The position numbers and the translations under genes were made by a program. The notes beneath the pieces are model-generated. The model made no database searches, was not told where the DNA came from, and saw only the letters and a program-made list of their open reading frames with translations. From assembly GCA_030039775.1 (NCBI GenBank), contig JASHUX010000434.1, positions 1 to 9,992 on the forward strand: a DNA stretch of 9,992 bases. The letters are read 5' to 3'. This document shows, piece by piece, positions 1-7,187 of this stretch. The DNA is from Alphaproteobacteria bacterium. GTDB lineage: Bacteria; Pseudomonadota; Alphaproteobacteria; ATCC43930; CGMCC-115725. Every line of letters starts with the position of its first letter. Position 1 is the first letter of the stretch.

Positions 1-703
1 CGAGATCGGCGACGATGACCGCCCGCAGGGCGCCCGCCTCGCCGTCGAGGCCGTCGAGCTGATAAGGCGTGACCAGTTCGACCTTGCCCTGTTCCGCGAG
101 ACGTTTGAGCCGCGCCAACGAGTCGGGTGCCGCCCGGAATTTATCGCGGCGATGCACCAACATCACCTGCGCCGCGACCTCCGCCAGCGACAACGCCCAG
201 TCGATCGCAGAGTCGCCGCCGCCGGCGATCACTACGCGGCGGCCTCGGTAATCCTCGCGGCGCTGAATCAAATAGAACACGCTCTTGCCTTCGAATTGCT
301 CGATACGGTCGAGCGGCGGTCGGTTCGGGCCGAAAGCGCCGACGCCGGCCGCGACGATGACCGCGCTTGCCTCGACGGCATGCCCATCCTCGGTCGCGAG
401 ACGGAAACCGCCGCCCGCCAATGCGTCGAGCCGGTCGACACGATGACCAAGATGGTAGAGCGGGGAAAATGGCGCAGCCTGATCGCCGAGACGCGCGATC
501 AGCTCGTGCGCCTCGATCACCGGGTAACCCGGAATGTCGTAGATCGGTTTTTCCGGATAAAGCGCCGCGCATTGCCCGCCCGGCATGTCGAGCACGTCGA
601 TCACGTGGCACGACAGGCCGAGCATGCCGCATTCGAACACGGCGAAAAGACCGACCGGCCCGGCGCCGATGATCGCGACATCGCGACGTGGAATCGTTTT
701 CAT
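1..703 (-). CDS. Ferredoxin/flavodoxin-NADP reductase, type 2 (thioredoxin-reductase-like), partial at left edge
   Basis: Cytosolic FAD enzyme expected to pass electrons between NADPH and a ferredoxin or flavodoxin. The first 234 residues are visible and the C-terminal third (roughly 100 residues by family length) lies beyond base 1. Seen: FAD-binding GAGPVG at residues 13-18, GGQ at 42-44, the family's ALYPEKPIYDIPG block at 47-59, and the NADPH-binding GGGDSAIDWA at 161-170 followed by HRRDKFRA at 184-191, whose arginines suit the 2'-phosphate of NADPH. The CxxC redox pair of true thioredoxin reductases is absent; the only cysteines are 25, 32 and 45. This separates it from TrxB and places it with the YumC-like ferredoxin-NADP reductases (family knowledge). 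The start is ATG at 703-701, eight codons before the Rossmann motif; no clear Shine-Dalgarno sequence precedes it. It is transcribed away from tsaE. The electron partner cannot be told from the window. Confidence 0.87.
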   Translation of the reverse strand, partial: MKTIPRRDVAIIGAGPVGLFAVFECGMLGLSCHVIDVLDMPGGQCAALYPEKPIYDIPGYPVIEAHELIARLGDQAAPFSPLYHLGHRVDRLDALAGGGFRLATEDGHAVEASAVIVAAGVGAFGPNRPPLDRIEQFEGKSVFYLIQRREDYRGRRVVIAGGGDSAIDWALSLAEVAAQVMLVHRRDKFRAAPDSLARLKRLAEQGKVELVTPYQLDGLDGEAGALRAVIVADL

Positions 704-790
704 ATCGCCGCAGAATGGCCGTGACGGCGGCGACGCGCAATGCCGGATCGTGCTGTTTCCCCAGTGGTCGAAACGGCATAAGACAAAGGA
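704..790. other. Divergent intergenic region between the reductase gene and tsaE
   Basis: These 87 bases separate two genes read in opposite directions, so promoters for both are expected here or just inside the genes. I see no convincing -35/-10 pair in either direction. The best plus-strand -10 candidate is CATAAG at 777-782, with no good -35 partner, and it would leave almost no leader before tsaE. An 11-base inverted repeat GCCGT-G-ACGGC at 718-728 has a one-base centre and is too short to call an operator. This is the longest gene-free stretch in the window. Confidence 0.6.
785..790 (+). promoter_or_regulatory. Ribosome binding site before tsaE, oddly spaced
   Basis: AAAGGA lies directly against the ATG at 791, with no spacer. 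In-frame GTG codons follow at 794 (3-base spacer) and 803 (12-base spacer). None gives the usual 5-9 base spacing, so the start of tsaE is uncertain within four codons. It does not affect the protein core. Confidence 0.4.
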
Positions 791-1249
791 ATGGTGCGGC
801 GCGTGATCAACCTTGCCAACGAAGCGGCCACGGCGCGGCTGGCCGCGCGGGTCGCGGGCGTGGCACGGACAGGCGACACGGTCGGCCTGGCAGGCCCGCT
901 CGGCAGCGGAAAAACCGCTTTCGCACGGGCTTTTATTCGCGCCTTTGGCAACAGTGACGAAGAAGTGCCGAGCCCAACCTTCACCCTGGTCGAGACCTAT
1001 CGTTTCGCCGGCCGGCCGACGATCTGGCATTTCGACCTTTACCGGCTCGATACCCCGGACGACGTCTACGAGCTGGGCATCGAAGAGGCGTGGGCGGAGG
1101 GCATATCCTTGATCGAATGGCCCGAGCGCATTGCCGCCCTGCTGCCGCCGGGACGGCTCGATATCGTGTTGGCCCCGGGCGACGCGCCGGAGCGGCGACG
1201 CGCGACGGTTTCCGCCGGCGCGCGGTGGCGGGAATTGTTCCATGACTGA
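791..1249 (+). CDS. tsaE: tRNA threonylcarbamoyladenosine (t6A) biosynthesis ATPase TsaE
   Basis: TsaE is the P-loop ATPase that works with TsaB and TsaD to place the threonylcarbamoyl group on A37 of tRNAs reading ANN codons, in the cytoplasm. At 152 residues it is of normal family length. Seen: Walker A GPLGSGKT at residues 35-42, SPTFTLVETY at 61-70, HFDLYRL at 80-86 with the conserved Asp82, and IEWPER at 108-113 with the conserved Glu109; these are the family's hallmark segments. The ATG at 791 is used, but GTG at 794 or 803 is possible because AAAGGA abuts the ATG. It is the first gene of a plus-strand operon, and its last 8 bases overlap the amgK-like gene. tsaB and tsaD are not in the window, which is usual in this class. 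The call is secure; only the exact start is open. Confidence 0.95.
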   Translation: MVRRVINLANEAATARLAARVAGVARTGDTVGLAGPLGSGKTAFARAFIRAFGNSDEEVPSPTFTLVETYRFAGRPTIWHFDLYRLDTPDDVYELGIEEAWAEGISLIEWPERIAALLPPGRLDIVLAPGDAPERRRATVSAGARWRELFHD

Positions 1250-2249
1250 TCGGACTGTCCTGATCGACGATTTCCTGACGGCGCAGGGCTGGGGAGCGGC
1301 GGCGCGGACCCCGCTGGTCATGGACGCATCCTTCCGGCGCTACGTGCGACTGATCGACGGCAAGCGCCGCGCGATCCTGATGGATGCGCCGCCGCCACAG
1401 GAAGATGTCCGCCCGTTCATCGCCGTGCAGCGGGTGCTCCACGCGCTGGACCTCAGCACGCCCGCAATCTCGGCCGCGTCCGTCGAGCAAGGGCTATTGC
1501 TGCTCGAGGATTTCGGGGACGGGACCTACACGCGGCTCCTGGCCGCGGGCGAGTCCGAGGAACCGCTTTATACGCTTGCGGCCGATGTACTGATCGCGCT
1601 CCATAGCCGCTTCAAGTCGGCTCATGCGCCGGATCTGCCGGCGTACGACGACGCGCGGCTGTTGGACGAGGCGGTACGCTTCGTCGATTGGTATTTGCGT
1701 CTGGTGACCGGCGAGCCCGCGGCGCCGGCATTACGCAACGATTATCTCGACCGCTGGCGCGCCGTGCTGCCGAAGGCGCACGTCGGCCCGGCGACGTTGG
1801 TGCTGCGCGACTATCATGTCGTCAATCTGATGCGGCTCGCTGGCCGCGATGGTGTCGCCGCGTGCGGCCTGCTCGATTTTCAGGATGCGGTGCTGGGTCC
1901 GGCGACCTACGACCTCATGTCGCTGCTCGAGGACGAGCGGCGCGACGTGCCGTCGGCGCTGCAGCGCGCGATGATCGCGCGCTATCTCCAGGCATTTCCG
2001 GCGCTCGACCGCGACGCGTTCGCAGCGTCCTACGCCGTGATGGGTGCACAACGGCACGCCAAGAATATCGGCCAGTTCGCGCGGCTGAAGCTGCGCGACG
2101 GCAAGCCGCATTATCTGAAGCACATTCCTCATATGTGGCGGCTCCTGAACGCGGATCTGGCGCATCCCGACCTCGCGCCGGTGCGGCAATGGTTCGACGC
2201 GGCCGTGCCGCCCGAATGGCGGCGCATTCCGGACACGGTGACGGCGTGA
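1242..2249 (+). CDS. amgK: AmgK-like N-acetylmuramate/N-acetylglucosamine 1-kinase (aminoglycoside phosphotransferase fold)
   Basis: Predicted cytosolic kinase that phosphorylates the anomeric C1 of MurNAc (and GlcNAc) recovered from peptidoglycan turnover, giving the substrate for MurU. This bypasses de novo synthesis through MurA, as described for AmgK/MurU in Pseudomonas putida. The protein has 335 residues. Seen: LLLLEDFGDGTY at 85-96 in the hinge between lobes, the catalytic loop LRDYHVVN at 188-195 (Asp190 likely catalytic, Asn195 metal), and LDFQDA at 211-216 with metal ligand Asp212. The usual first His of the Brenner motif is Leu188, which I recall as common in alphaproteobacterial members. 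The ATG at 1242 overlaps the tsaE stop by 8 bases, with GGGA at 1230-1233 as a plausible ribosome site. Position next to the MurU-like gene is the best support for the substrate; the fold alone would only say APH-family kinase. The sugar specificity is inferred. Confidence 0.85.
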   Translation: MTDRTVLIDDFLTAQGWGAAARTPLVMDASFRRYVRLIDGKRRAILMDAPPPQEDVRPFIAVQRVLHALDLSTPAISAASVEQGLLLLEDFGDGTYTRLLAAGESEEPLYTLAADVLIALHSRFKSAHAPDLPAYDDARLLDEAVRFVDWYLRLVTGEPAAPALRNDYLDRWRAVLPKAHVGPATLVLRDYHVVNLMRLAGRDGVAACGLLDFQDAVLGPATYDLMSLLEDERRDVPSALQRAMIARYLQAFPALDRDAFAASYAVMGAQRHAKNIGQFARLKLRDGKPHYLKHIPHMWRLLNADLAHPDLAPVRQWFDAAVPPEWRRIPDTVTA

Positions 2250-2965
2250 CCGTGCCCGAGACCGCGATGATTAAAGCGGCCGGCCTTGCTACGCGGATGC
2301 GGCCCATCACGGAGGCGATGCCTAAGGCGCTGATCGCGGTTGGCAGCCGGCCGATCATCGATCATGCCATTGACCGTCTCGTGGCGGTCGGCGTGAAACG
2401 CGCCGTCGTCAACACGCATTATCTCGGCGACATGCTGGCCTCGCATCTCGCAGGGCGCCACGACATCGAAATCGTGCTGTCGCCGGAGCCAGAACTGCTC
2501 GATAGCGGCGGCGGCATTTTTCAGGCGCTGCCTCGGCTCGGCGATGTGTTCTACGTGATCAATGCCGACGTGTTCTGGCTCAACGGAACGGTGCCGGCGC
2601 TCGTCCGCTTGGCGCGAGAGTTCGATTCGGCGGCGATGGATGGGCTGCTGCTGATGCAGCGCACAGTCTCTGCCGTCGGTCTCGATGGGCCCGGCGATTT
2701 CACGATGGACCCGCTGGGCCAGTTGCGCTGGCGCAAGGAGACCGAGATCGCGCCGTATTTCTTCACGTCGATCCAGATTTTGCACCGCCGTATATTCGAC
2801 GGCGCGCCAGGCGGGAAATTCTCGCTCCATCCTTATTGGACGCGCGCAATCGAGGGAGCGCGGCTCTATGGCATCGTCCATGACGGCGAGTGGTATCATC
2901 TCGAGACGCCAAAGGGCCTAGCCGACGTCGAACGGCGGCTTGCGTCGCGGCGCATCGAGCGTTGA
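2246..2965 (+). CDS. murU: MurU-like nucleotidyltransferase (predicted MurNAc-1-phosphate uridylyltransferase)
   Basis: Predicted to join UTP and MurNAc-1-phosphate to give UDP-MurNAc, the second step after AmgK in cell-wall sugar recycling. The protein has 239 residues and a single NTP_transferase domain, without the C-terminal hexapeptide repeats of GlmU. Seen: the N-terminal nucleotide-binding signature at residues 7-20, Lys27 in MPKAL, LLDSGGGI at 84-91, metal ligand Asp108 in VINADVFWL, and the C-terminal WYHLETP at 216-222. Two residues in the signature are unusual: Lys10 where Leu is usual, and Ala15 where the second Gly of GxGTR is usual. WYHLETP also differs from the commoner W-x-H/D-VGTP. 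The start is GTG at 2246, four bases into the amgK stop (GTGA), with GGTGA at 2237-2241 as ribosome site; GTG 2252 or ATG 2267 are alternatives, but the first gives the usual short lead-in. Uridylyl specificity is inferred from the neighbour; another sugar-nucleotide product is possible. Confidence 0.8.
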   Translation: MTVPETAMIKAAGLATRMRPITEAMPKALIAVGSRPIIDHAIDRLVAVGVKRAVVNTHYLGDMLASHLAGRHDIEIVLSPEPELLDSGGGIFQALPRLGDVFYVINADVFWLNGTVPALVRLAREFDSAAMDGLLLMQRTVSAVGLDGPGDFTMDPLGQLRWRKETEIAPYFFTSIQILHRRIFDGAPGGKFSLHPYWTRAIEGARLYGIVHDGEWYHLETPKGLADVERRLASRRIER

Positions 2966-2968
2966 GCG

Positions 2969-5899
2969 ATGGTCTTTCACGTCATTCCCGCGGAATTGCC
3001 GTTTCTCGACGCGCTGGTCGCCGGGATTTCGACACGCGCCGGCGACGATCCGTTGGCGCTGACACGAACCACCATCTTGCTGCCGACGCGGCGCGCGGCG
3101 CGGAACCTAGCAGAGGCATTTCTCCGTGCCAGCGCCGGCCGGGCGATGTTGTTGCCGCGAATGATGGCGGTCGGCGATCTCGACGCCGACGATCTGGCGA
3201 TCTCGGCCGAGGACGGCGATCTTGCGATTCCGCCGACCTTTCCGCCCCTGCAACGTCAGCTCTTACTGGCGCAACTGGTGCTGAAACTGCCTCTTGGAGA
3301 GCAGTTGACGCCCGGCCAAGCGGTGCCGCTGGCGCGGTCGCTCGGCCAATTTCTCGATGCGGTACAGACGGCCCGCTGCGATGTGGGCGTGCTGAAGGAG
3401 CTGGCTCCCGATAAATTCGCCGAACACTGGCAGCAGGTGCTGACGTTCCTCGCCATCGTCACCGACACCTGGCCAGCGATCCTGGCGTCGCACGGTGCGC
3501 TCGACCCGGCCGAGCGGCGCAACCGTGTCGTGGCCGCCCGTATCGCCGCGTGGGTCAAGGCGCCGCCCCAAGACCCGGTGATCGCCGCCGGCTTGTCGGG
3601 CGGTATAGCCGCAGTTGGCGATCTGATCGCCGCGGTCGCGCGCCTGCCGAAGGGAGCGGTCGTGTTTGCCGGGCTTGATATCACCGCCTCAAGCCTGGAG
3701 GCCATTGCCGCCGACCCGACCCATCCGCAACAGCTTCATGCACGGCTGTTGGCGCGGTTCGGCCTGGTTCCGGAACGGATTCCGCCATGGCCCGGCTGCG
3801 GGGTGGTGACGCCATCGCCGCGCCGTGCCCTGGTTCGCGCTGCGCTGGCGCCGGCCAGCGAGACCGACGATTGGCGCCGGAACGCATGCTTCGGCCGGGA
3901 TGCGGTCGCCGATCTGCGCCAACTCGATTGCGCCGGGCCACAGGAAGAAGCCGAGTTGATCGCATTGCTGATGCGCCAGGCGCTGGAAAACGAAAAACAG
4001 ACGGCGGCGCTCGTGACGCCCGACCGCGCGCTCGGGCGCCGCGTCGCGGCGGAACTGACGCGCTGGAACATCGCGATCGACGATTCCGCCGGCGCGCCGC
4101 TCGACCAGACCCCGCCGGCCGTATTCCTCCGTCTGATCCTCGACGCGGCCGTCGAGGCGCTGGCGCCGTTGCCGCTGCTGGCCTTGCTCAAACATCCGCT
4201 GGCAGCGGGCGGCCTGCCGCCCGAGCTGTTCCGTGCCCGCGTGCGGCGTCTCGAGCACAAGTGCCTGCGCGGCCCGCGACCGGCGTCGGGACTGCTGGGC
4301 TTGCGCCAAGCGCTCCCGCTTGACGACCGAGACCTCGCCGATCTGATGTCGCGGCTTGACGGCGCGTTGCGGCCGCTGATTGCGCTGCTCGAAGCGCGCG
4401 ACGCCGGACTGGCCGATCTGGTTGCGGCGCATGTAACGGCGGCCGAGCAATTGGCGCGCAGCCACGACGAAAGCGGTGCCGACCGACTGTGGCGCGAAGC
4501 GGCGGGCGAGACCGCCGCACAATTCATCGCCGAGCTCAACACGGCGGCCGCCTCCATGCCAGCGCTGGCGGGTGCCGACTATCCGGCGCTGTTCGAGGCG
4601 CTGATCGCGGGCGGGGTGGTGCGGCCACGCTACGGGCTGCATCCCCGTCTCGCCATTTGGGGTTTGCTTGAAGCGCGGTTGCAGCGCGCCGACGTGATGA
4701 TCCTCGGCGGCCTCAATGAGAGCGTATGGCCGCCCCAAACCGAGACCGACGCGTTCCTGTCGCGGCCGATGCGCCAAGCGTTCGGCTTGCCCGCGCCGGA
4801 AGAACGGATCGGCATCGCGGCCCTCGATTTCGCCCAAAGCCTGGGCGCTCCGGTGGTCTGGCTGACCCGCGCCACACGGGTGGAGGGTGCGCCGACCGTG
4901 CCGTCGCGCTGGCTGCTACGGCTCGACACGGTGCTGCGCGCCGCCAAGCTCGACCGCGAGCTCGATGCCGCGACGGAGCCGCTGGCGTGGCAGGCGATGC
5001 TCGACGCGCCGCGGGCGGAATGGCGTCGCGCCGACCAGCCGCGCCCCTGCCCGCCGGTTGCGGCGCGACCGCGACAATTGTCGGTGACGCAGATCGAAAC
5101 CCTGATCCGCGACCCCTACTCGATTTATGCCCGGTTCATTTTAGGGCTGGAGCCGCTCGACCCCATCGATGCTGCGCCCGACGCCGCGGCGCGCGGCAGT
5201 TTTATCCACGAGGCCCTCGAACAATTCCTGAAAGCGCTTCCCGATAACCTTCCGCGCGACGCCGAGCGGCGTTTGCTGGCGATCGGCGGGGCGCTGTTTG
5301 CGCCGTGGCGGGACCGGCCGGAACTCCGCGCCTTCTGGTGGCCGCGGTTCGAGCGCGTGGCGCGCTGGTTCGTCGAAACCGAGGCGGCCCGGCGCCAGCG
5401 CCTTGACGAAATCCGCAGCGAAATCGAGGGCCGGACCGCAATCGCGGCGCCGGCCGGCGAATTCGTGCTGAAGGCAAAGGCGGATCGCGTCGACCGGCGC
5501 CGCGACGGCGATCTCGCGCTCGTCGACTATAAGACCGGCAGCCTGCCGCGCGGTACCGACTGGGAGCTGGGCTACGCGCCGCAGTTGCCCCTCGAAGCGG
5601 CGATGGCTGAGGCCGGCGCCTTTCCCGGCATCACGGGACGCGTCGCAGAGCTTGAATTCTGGCGCCTGTCCGGCGGCGATCCCGCCGGCGAGATCAGGCC
5701 GCTCGCCAAGACCGCCGCTAAATTACGAGAACTGATCGACGAAGCGATCCCGGGCCTGCGCCGCCTCATTGCGGCCTACGACAATCCGGCGACGCCCTAT
5801 GCCGCCGTGCCGCGCGGCGAATACGCGCCTCGCTACAACGACTATGCTCATCTTGCCCGCGTCAAGGAATGGGCGGCGGCGGACGGTGCCGAGGAGTAA
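2969..5899 (+). CDS. addB: Double-strand break repair protein AddB (alphaproteobacterial type)
   Basis: Subunit of the AddAB helicase-nuclease, which resects double-strand ends for RecA loading, the counterpart of RecBCD. It has 976 residues, in line with the alphaproteobacterial AddB family. The N terminus begins close to the helicase-like TTILLPTRRAARNLAEAFL segment (34-52), with no Walker A ahead of it, so it is not expected to be a motor. LGGLNESVWPP near residues 578-588 is a conserved central landmark. The C-terminal RecB-family nuclease is complete: SVTQIETLIRDPY, His747 in GSFIHEALE, Asp839 in KADRVD, Asp853 and Lys855 in LVDYKTG, and Gln872 in YAPQLPLE. No cysteines flank or follow the nuclease, so the Fe-S cluster of Bacillus AddB is absent. 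ATG 2969 lies 3 bases after the murU stop. The usual partner gene addA does not follow; the next gene is guaD on the other strand, sharing the last 38 bases. Confidence 0.95.
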   Translation: MVFHVIPAELPFLDALVAGISTRAGDDPLALTRTTILLPTRRAARNLAEAFLRASAGRAMLLPRMMAVGDLDADDLAISAEDGDLAIPPTFPPLQRQLLLAQLVLKLPLGEQLTPGQAVPLARSLGQFLDAVQTARCDVGVLKELAPDKFAEHWQQVLTFLAIVTDTWPAILASHGALDPAERRNRVVAARIAAWVKAPPQDPVIAAGLSGGIAAVGDLIAAVARLPKGAVVFAGLDITASSLEAIAADPTHPQQLHARLLARFGLVPERIPPWPGCGVVTPSPRRALVRAALAPASETDDWRRNACFGRDAVADLRQLDCAGPQEEAELIALLMRQALENEKQTAALVTPDRALGRRVAAELTRWNIAIDDSAGAPLDQTPPAVFLRLILDAAVEALAPLPLLALLKHPLAAGGLPPELFRARVRRLEHKCLRGPRPASGLLGLRQALPLDDRDLADLMSRLDGALRPLIALLEARDAGLADLVAAHVTAAEQLARSHDESGADRLWREAAGETAAQFIAELNTAAASMPALAGADYPALFEALIAGGVVRPRYGLHPRLAIWGLLEARLQRADVMILGGLNESVWPPQTETDAFLSRPMRQAFGLPAPEERIGIAALDFAQSLGAPVVWLTRATRVEGAPTVPSRWLLRLDTVLRAAKLDRELDAATEPLAWQAMLDAPRAEWRRADQPRPCPPVAARPRQLSVTQIETLIRDPYSIYARFILGLEPLDPIDAAPDAAARGSFIHEALEQFLKALPDNLPRDAERRLLAIGGALFAPWRDRPELRAFWWPRFERVARWFVETEAARRQRLDEIRSEIEGRTAIAAPAGEFVLKAKADRVDRRRDGDLALVDYKTGSLPRGTDWELGYAPQLPLEAAMAEAGAFPGITGRVAELEFWRLSGGDPAGEIRPLAKTAAKLRELIDEAIPGLRRLIAAYDNPATPYAAVPRGEYAPRYNDYAHLARVKEWAAADGAEE
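5862..5899. other. Tail-to-tail coding overlap of addB and guaD
   Basis: The addB stop codon is at 5897-5899 on the plus strand, and the guaD stop is at 5864-5862 on the minus strand. The shared bases encode the last residues of AddB (ending KEWAAADGAEE) and the proline-rich tail of GuaD (ending RHRPPPPIP). No room is left for an intergenic terminator, and I see no hairpin with a T-run on either strand near here, so transcription of each operon probably runs into the other or ends by Rho. Confidence 0.9.
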
Positions 5900-7187
5900 G
5901 CGCGGGCTTGCCCTTGATGTAGGTCTGCACGACCGCGCGGTCGTCGCCGAGCGTCATCAGCACGAATAATTCTTCCTCGAGGTCGCGGACCGTTGCCATG
6001 CGATGCGCCATCGCGGACGTGGCGCGGGCATCGAGCACGACGAAATCGGCATAGGCGCCGGCCGTCAGCGTTCCGATCTCCGCGTCGAGGCCGAGCGCCG
6101 TGGCGTTGCCGCGTGTCATCAGATCGAACGCCGCGAGCGCCGACAGATTCTGACCCTGAAGCTGCAGCACTTTGTACGCCTCGGCAGCCGTTTGCAGCAT
6201 CGAATAGGACGTGCCGCCGCCGACATCGGTCGCGAGCGCGACGCGAATGCCGGCCGACGCGAGACGCTCGTAATCGAACAAACCGCTGCCGATAAATAGA
6301 TTCGAGGTCGGGCAAAACACCGCGACCGAGCGCGTGTCGCGCAACAGCGCCAGCTCGCCGTCGTCAAGGTGAAGGCAATGGCCCAATAGCGAACGCGGCC
6401 CCAGCAAGCCGGCGCGCGCGTAAACGGCAGTGTAGCTCGGATCGTTGGGAAAAAGACGACGCACCGTCGCTATCTCGTCGCGATTTTCGGCAAGATGCGT
6501 CTGCATGTAGAGGTCCGGAAATTCGCGCAGCAGCGTGCCTGCCGCCGCGAGTTGTGCCTCGGTCGAGGTGACGGCGAAGCGTGGCGTCACGGCATAGCGC
6601 TGCCGTCCTTTGCCGTGCCAACGTCGGATCAAATCGCGGCTCGCGGCGATGGAATCCTTGCCGACATCGAGCAATGCCTGCGGTCCGTTGCGGTCCATGA
6701 TCGCGGTGCCGGCGATCATGCCAGCGCCGCGCGAATCGGCCGCCGCGAACAGTGCCTCGACCGAGGCGGCATGCACCGATCCGTAACAGCAGGCCGTGGT
6801 GGTGCCACAACGCGCCAGCTCGTCGAAGAAGAAATCGGCGTTGCGCGCCGCATGATCGGCGTCGGCGTATTTCTGCTCTTCGACGAACGTGTATTTCTCG
6901 AGCCACTCCAAAAGCTGTGCGCCGTAGGAGGCGATCACCTGGGTCTGCGGGAAATGGATATGCGTGTCGATAAAGCCAGGCAGGATCAGCGCCTTGGGGT
7001 GCTGCGCGACCGGTATGCCGACGACCCGCGCGGCTAATTCGTCCGCGCGTCCAACCGCTTCGATGCGGCCGTCGGCCCCGATGAGGACGATGCCGTCATC
7101 GATGTAGGAATAGCTGCCGGCGCCGCTCGCGCCGATGGGTGCGCGGCGGAAGGTCAGCAGGCGGCCGCGGATCGCACCGGCACCCAT
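5862..7187 (-). CDS. guaD: Guanine deaminase
   Basis: Zinc amidohydrolase that turns guanine into xanthine and ammonia in the cytoplasm, in purine salvage or breakdown. At 441 residues it is of normal length. Seen: the PGFIDTHIHFPQTQ block at 70-83 with metal ligands His76 and His78; the family-specific SYGAQLLEWLEKYTF at 88-102; QTHLAEN at 229-235 with His231 and Glu234; LLGHCLHL at 267-274 with a further metal or active-site His; FCPTSNLFIGSG at 291-302; and ATDVGGG at 319-325 with metal ligand Asp321. These separate it from chlorohydrolases and cytosine deaminases. ATG 7187 overlaps the upstream glycosylase stop by one base (TGATG), with no visible Shine-Dalgarno site, so translation is likely coupled; TTG 7190 is a less likely start. 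The last 12 residues, including RHRPPPPIP, are encoded inside the addB 3' end and look like a late extension. No xanthine dehydrogenase or other purine gene is in view. Confidence 0.96.
   Translation of the reverse strand: MGAGAIRGRLLTFRRAPIGASGAGSYSYIDDGIVLIGADGRIEAVGRADELAARVVGIPVAQHPKALILPGFIDTHIHFPQTQVIASYGAQLLEWLEKYTFVEEQKYADADHAARNADFFFDELARCGTTTACCYGSVHAASVEALFAAADSRGAGMIAGTAIMDRNGPQALLDVGKDSIAASRDLIRRWHGKGRQRYAVTPRFAVTSTEAQLAAAGTLLREFPDLYMQTHLAENRDEIATVRRLFPNDPSYTAVYARAGLLGPRSLLGHCLHLDDGELALLRDTRSVAVFCPTSNLFIGSGLFDYERLASAGIRVALATDVGGGTSYSMLQTAAEAYKVLQLQGQNLSALAAFDLMTRGNATALGLDAEIGTLTAGAYADFVVLDARATSAMAHRMATVRDLEEELFVLMTLGDDRAVVQTYIKGKPALTPRHRPPPPIP

Noticed and set aside
718..728. Inverted repeat GCCGT-G-ACGGC in the divergent intergenic region
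   Set aside because: The arms are 5 bases with a one-base centre in GC-rich sequence; too short and too likely by chance to call an operator.
141..779. Minus-strand frame of 212 codons that includes the region upstream of the reductase
   Set aside because: It is out of frame with the reductase, whose FAD and NADPH motifs are clear in the other frame from 703 down; this one is Arg-rich with no motif.
1131..1241. N-terminal extension of the kinase frame back to 1131
   Set aside because: The extra 37 residues lie inside tsaE, are Arg/Cys/Pro-rich and have no family match; the ATG at 1242 gives the normal family start.
1688..2245. N-terminal extension of the murU frame back to 1688
   Set aside because: The extension lies within the kinase gene in another frame and is Arg/Ala-rich. 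The nucleotidyltransferase signature begins only seven residues after the GTG at 2246.
3689..4837. Minus-strand open frame of 382 codons antisense to addB
   Set aside because: Composition is Arg/Gln-rich with no domain, and it lies wholly within addB, whose reading frame carries conserved motifs throughout. It is a shadow of the GC-rich codon pattern.
5803..5820. GC-rich palindromic stretch near the addB end as a terminator
   Set aside because: GCCGCGCGGC has no loop and no following T-run on either strand, and it lies within coding sequence.
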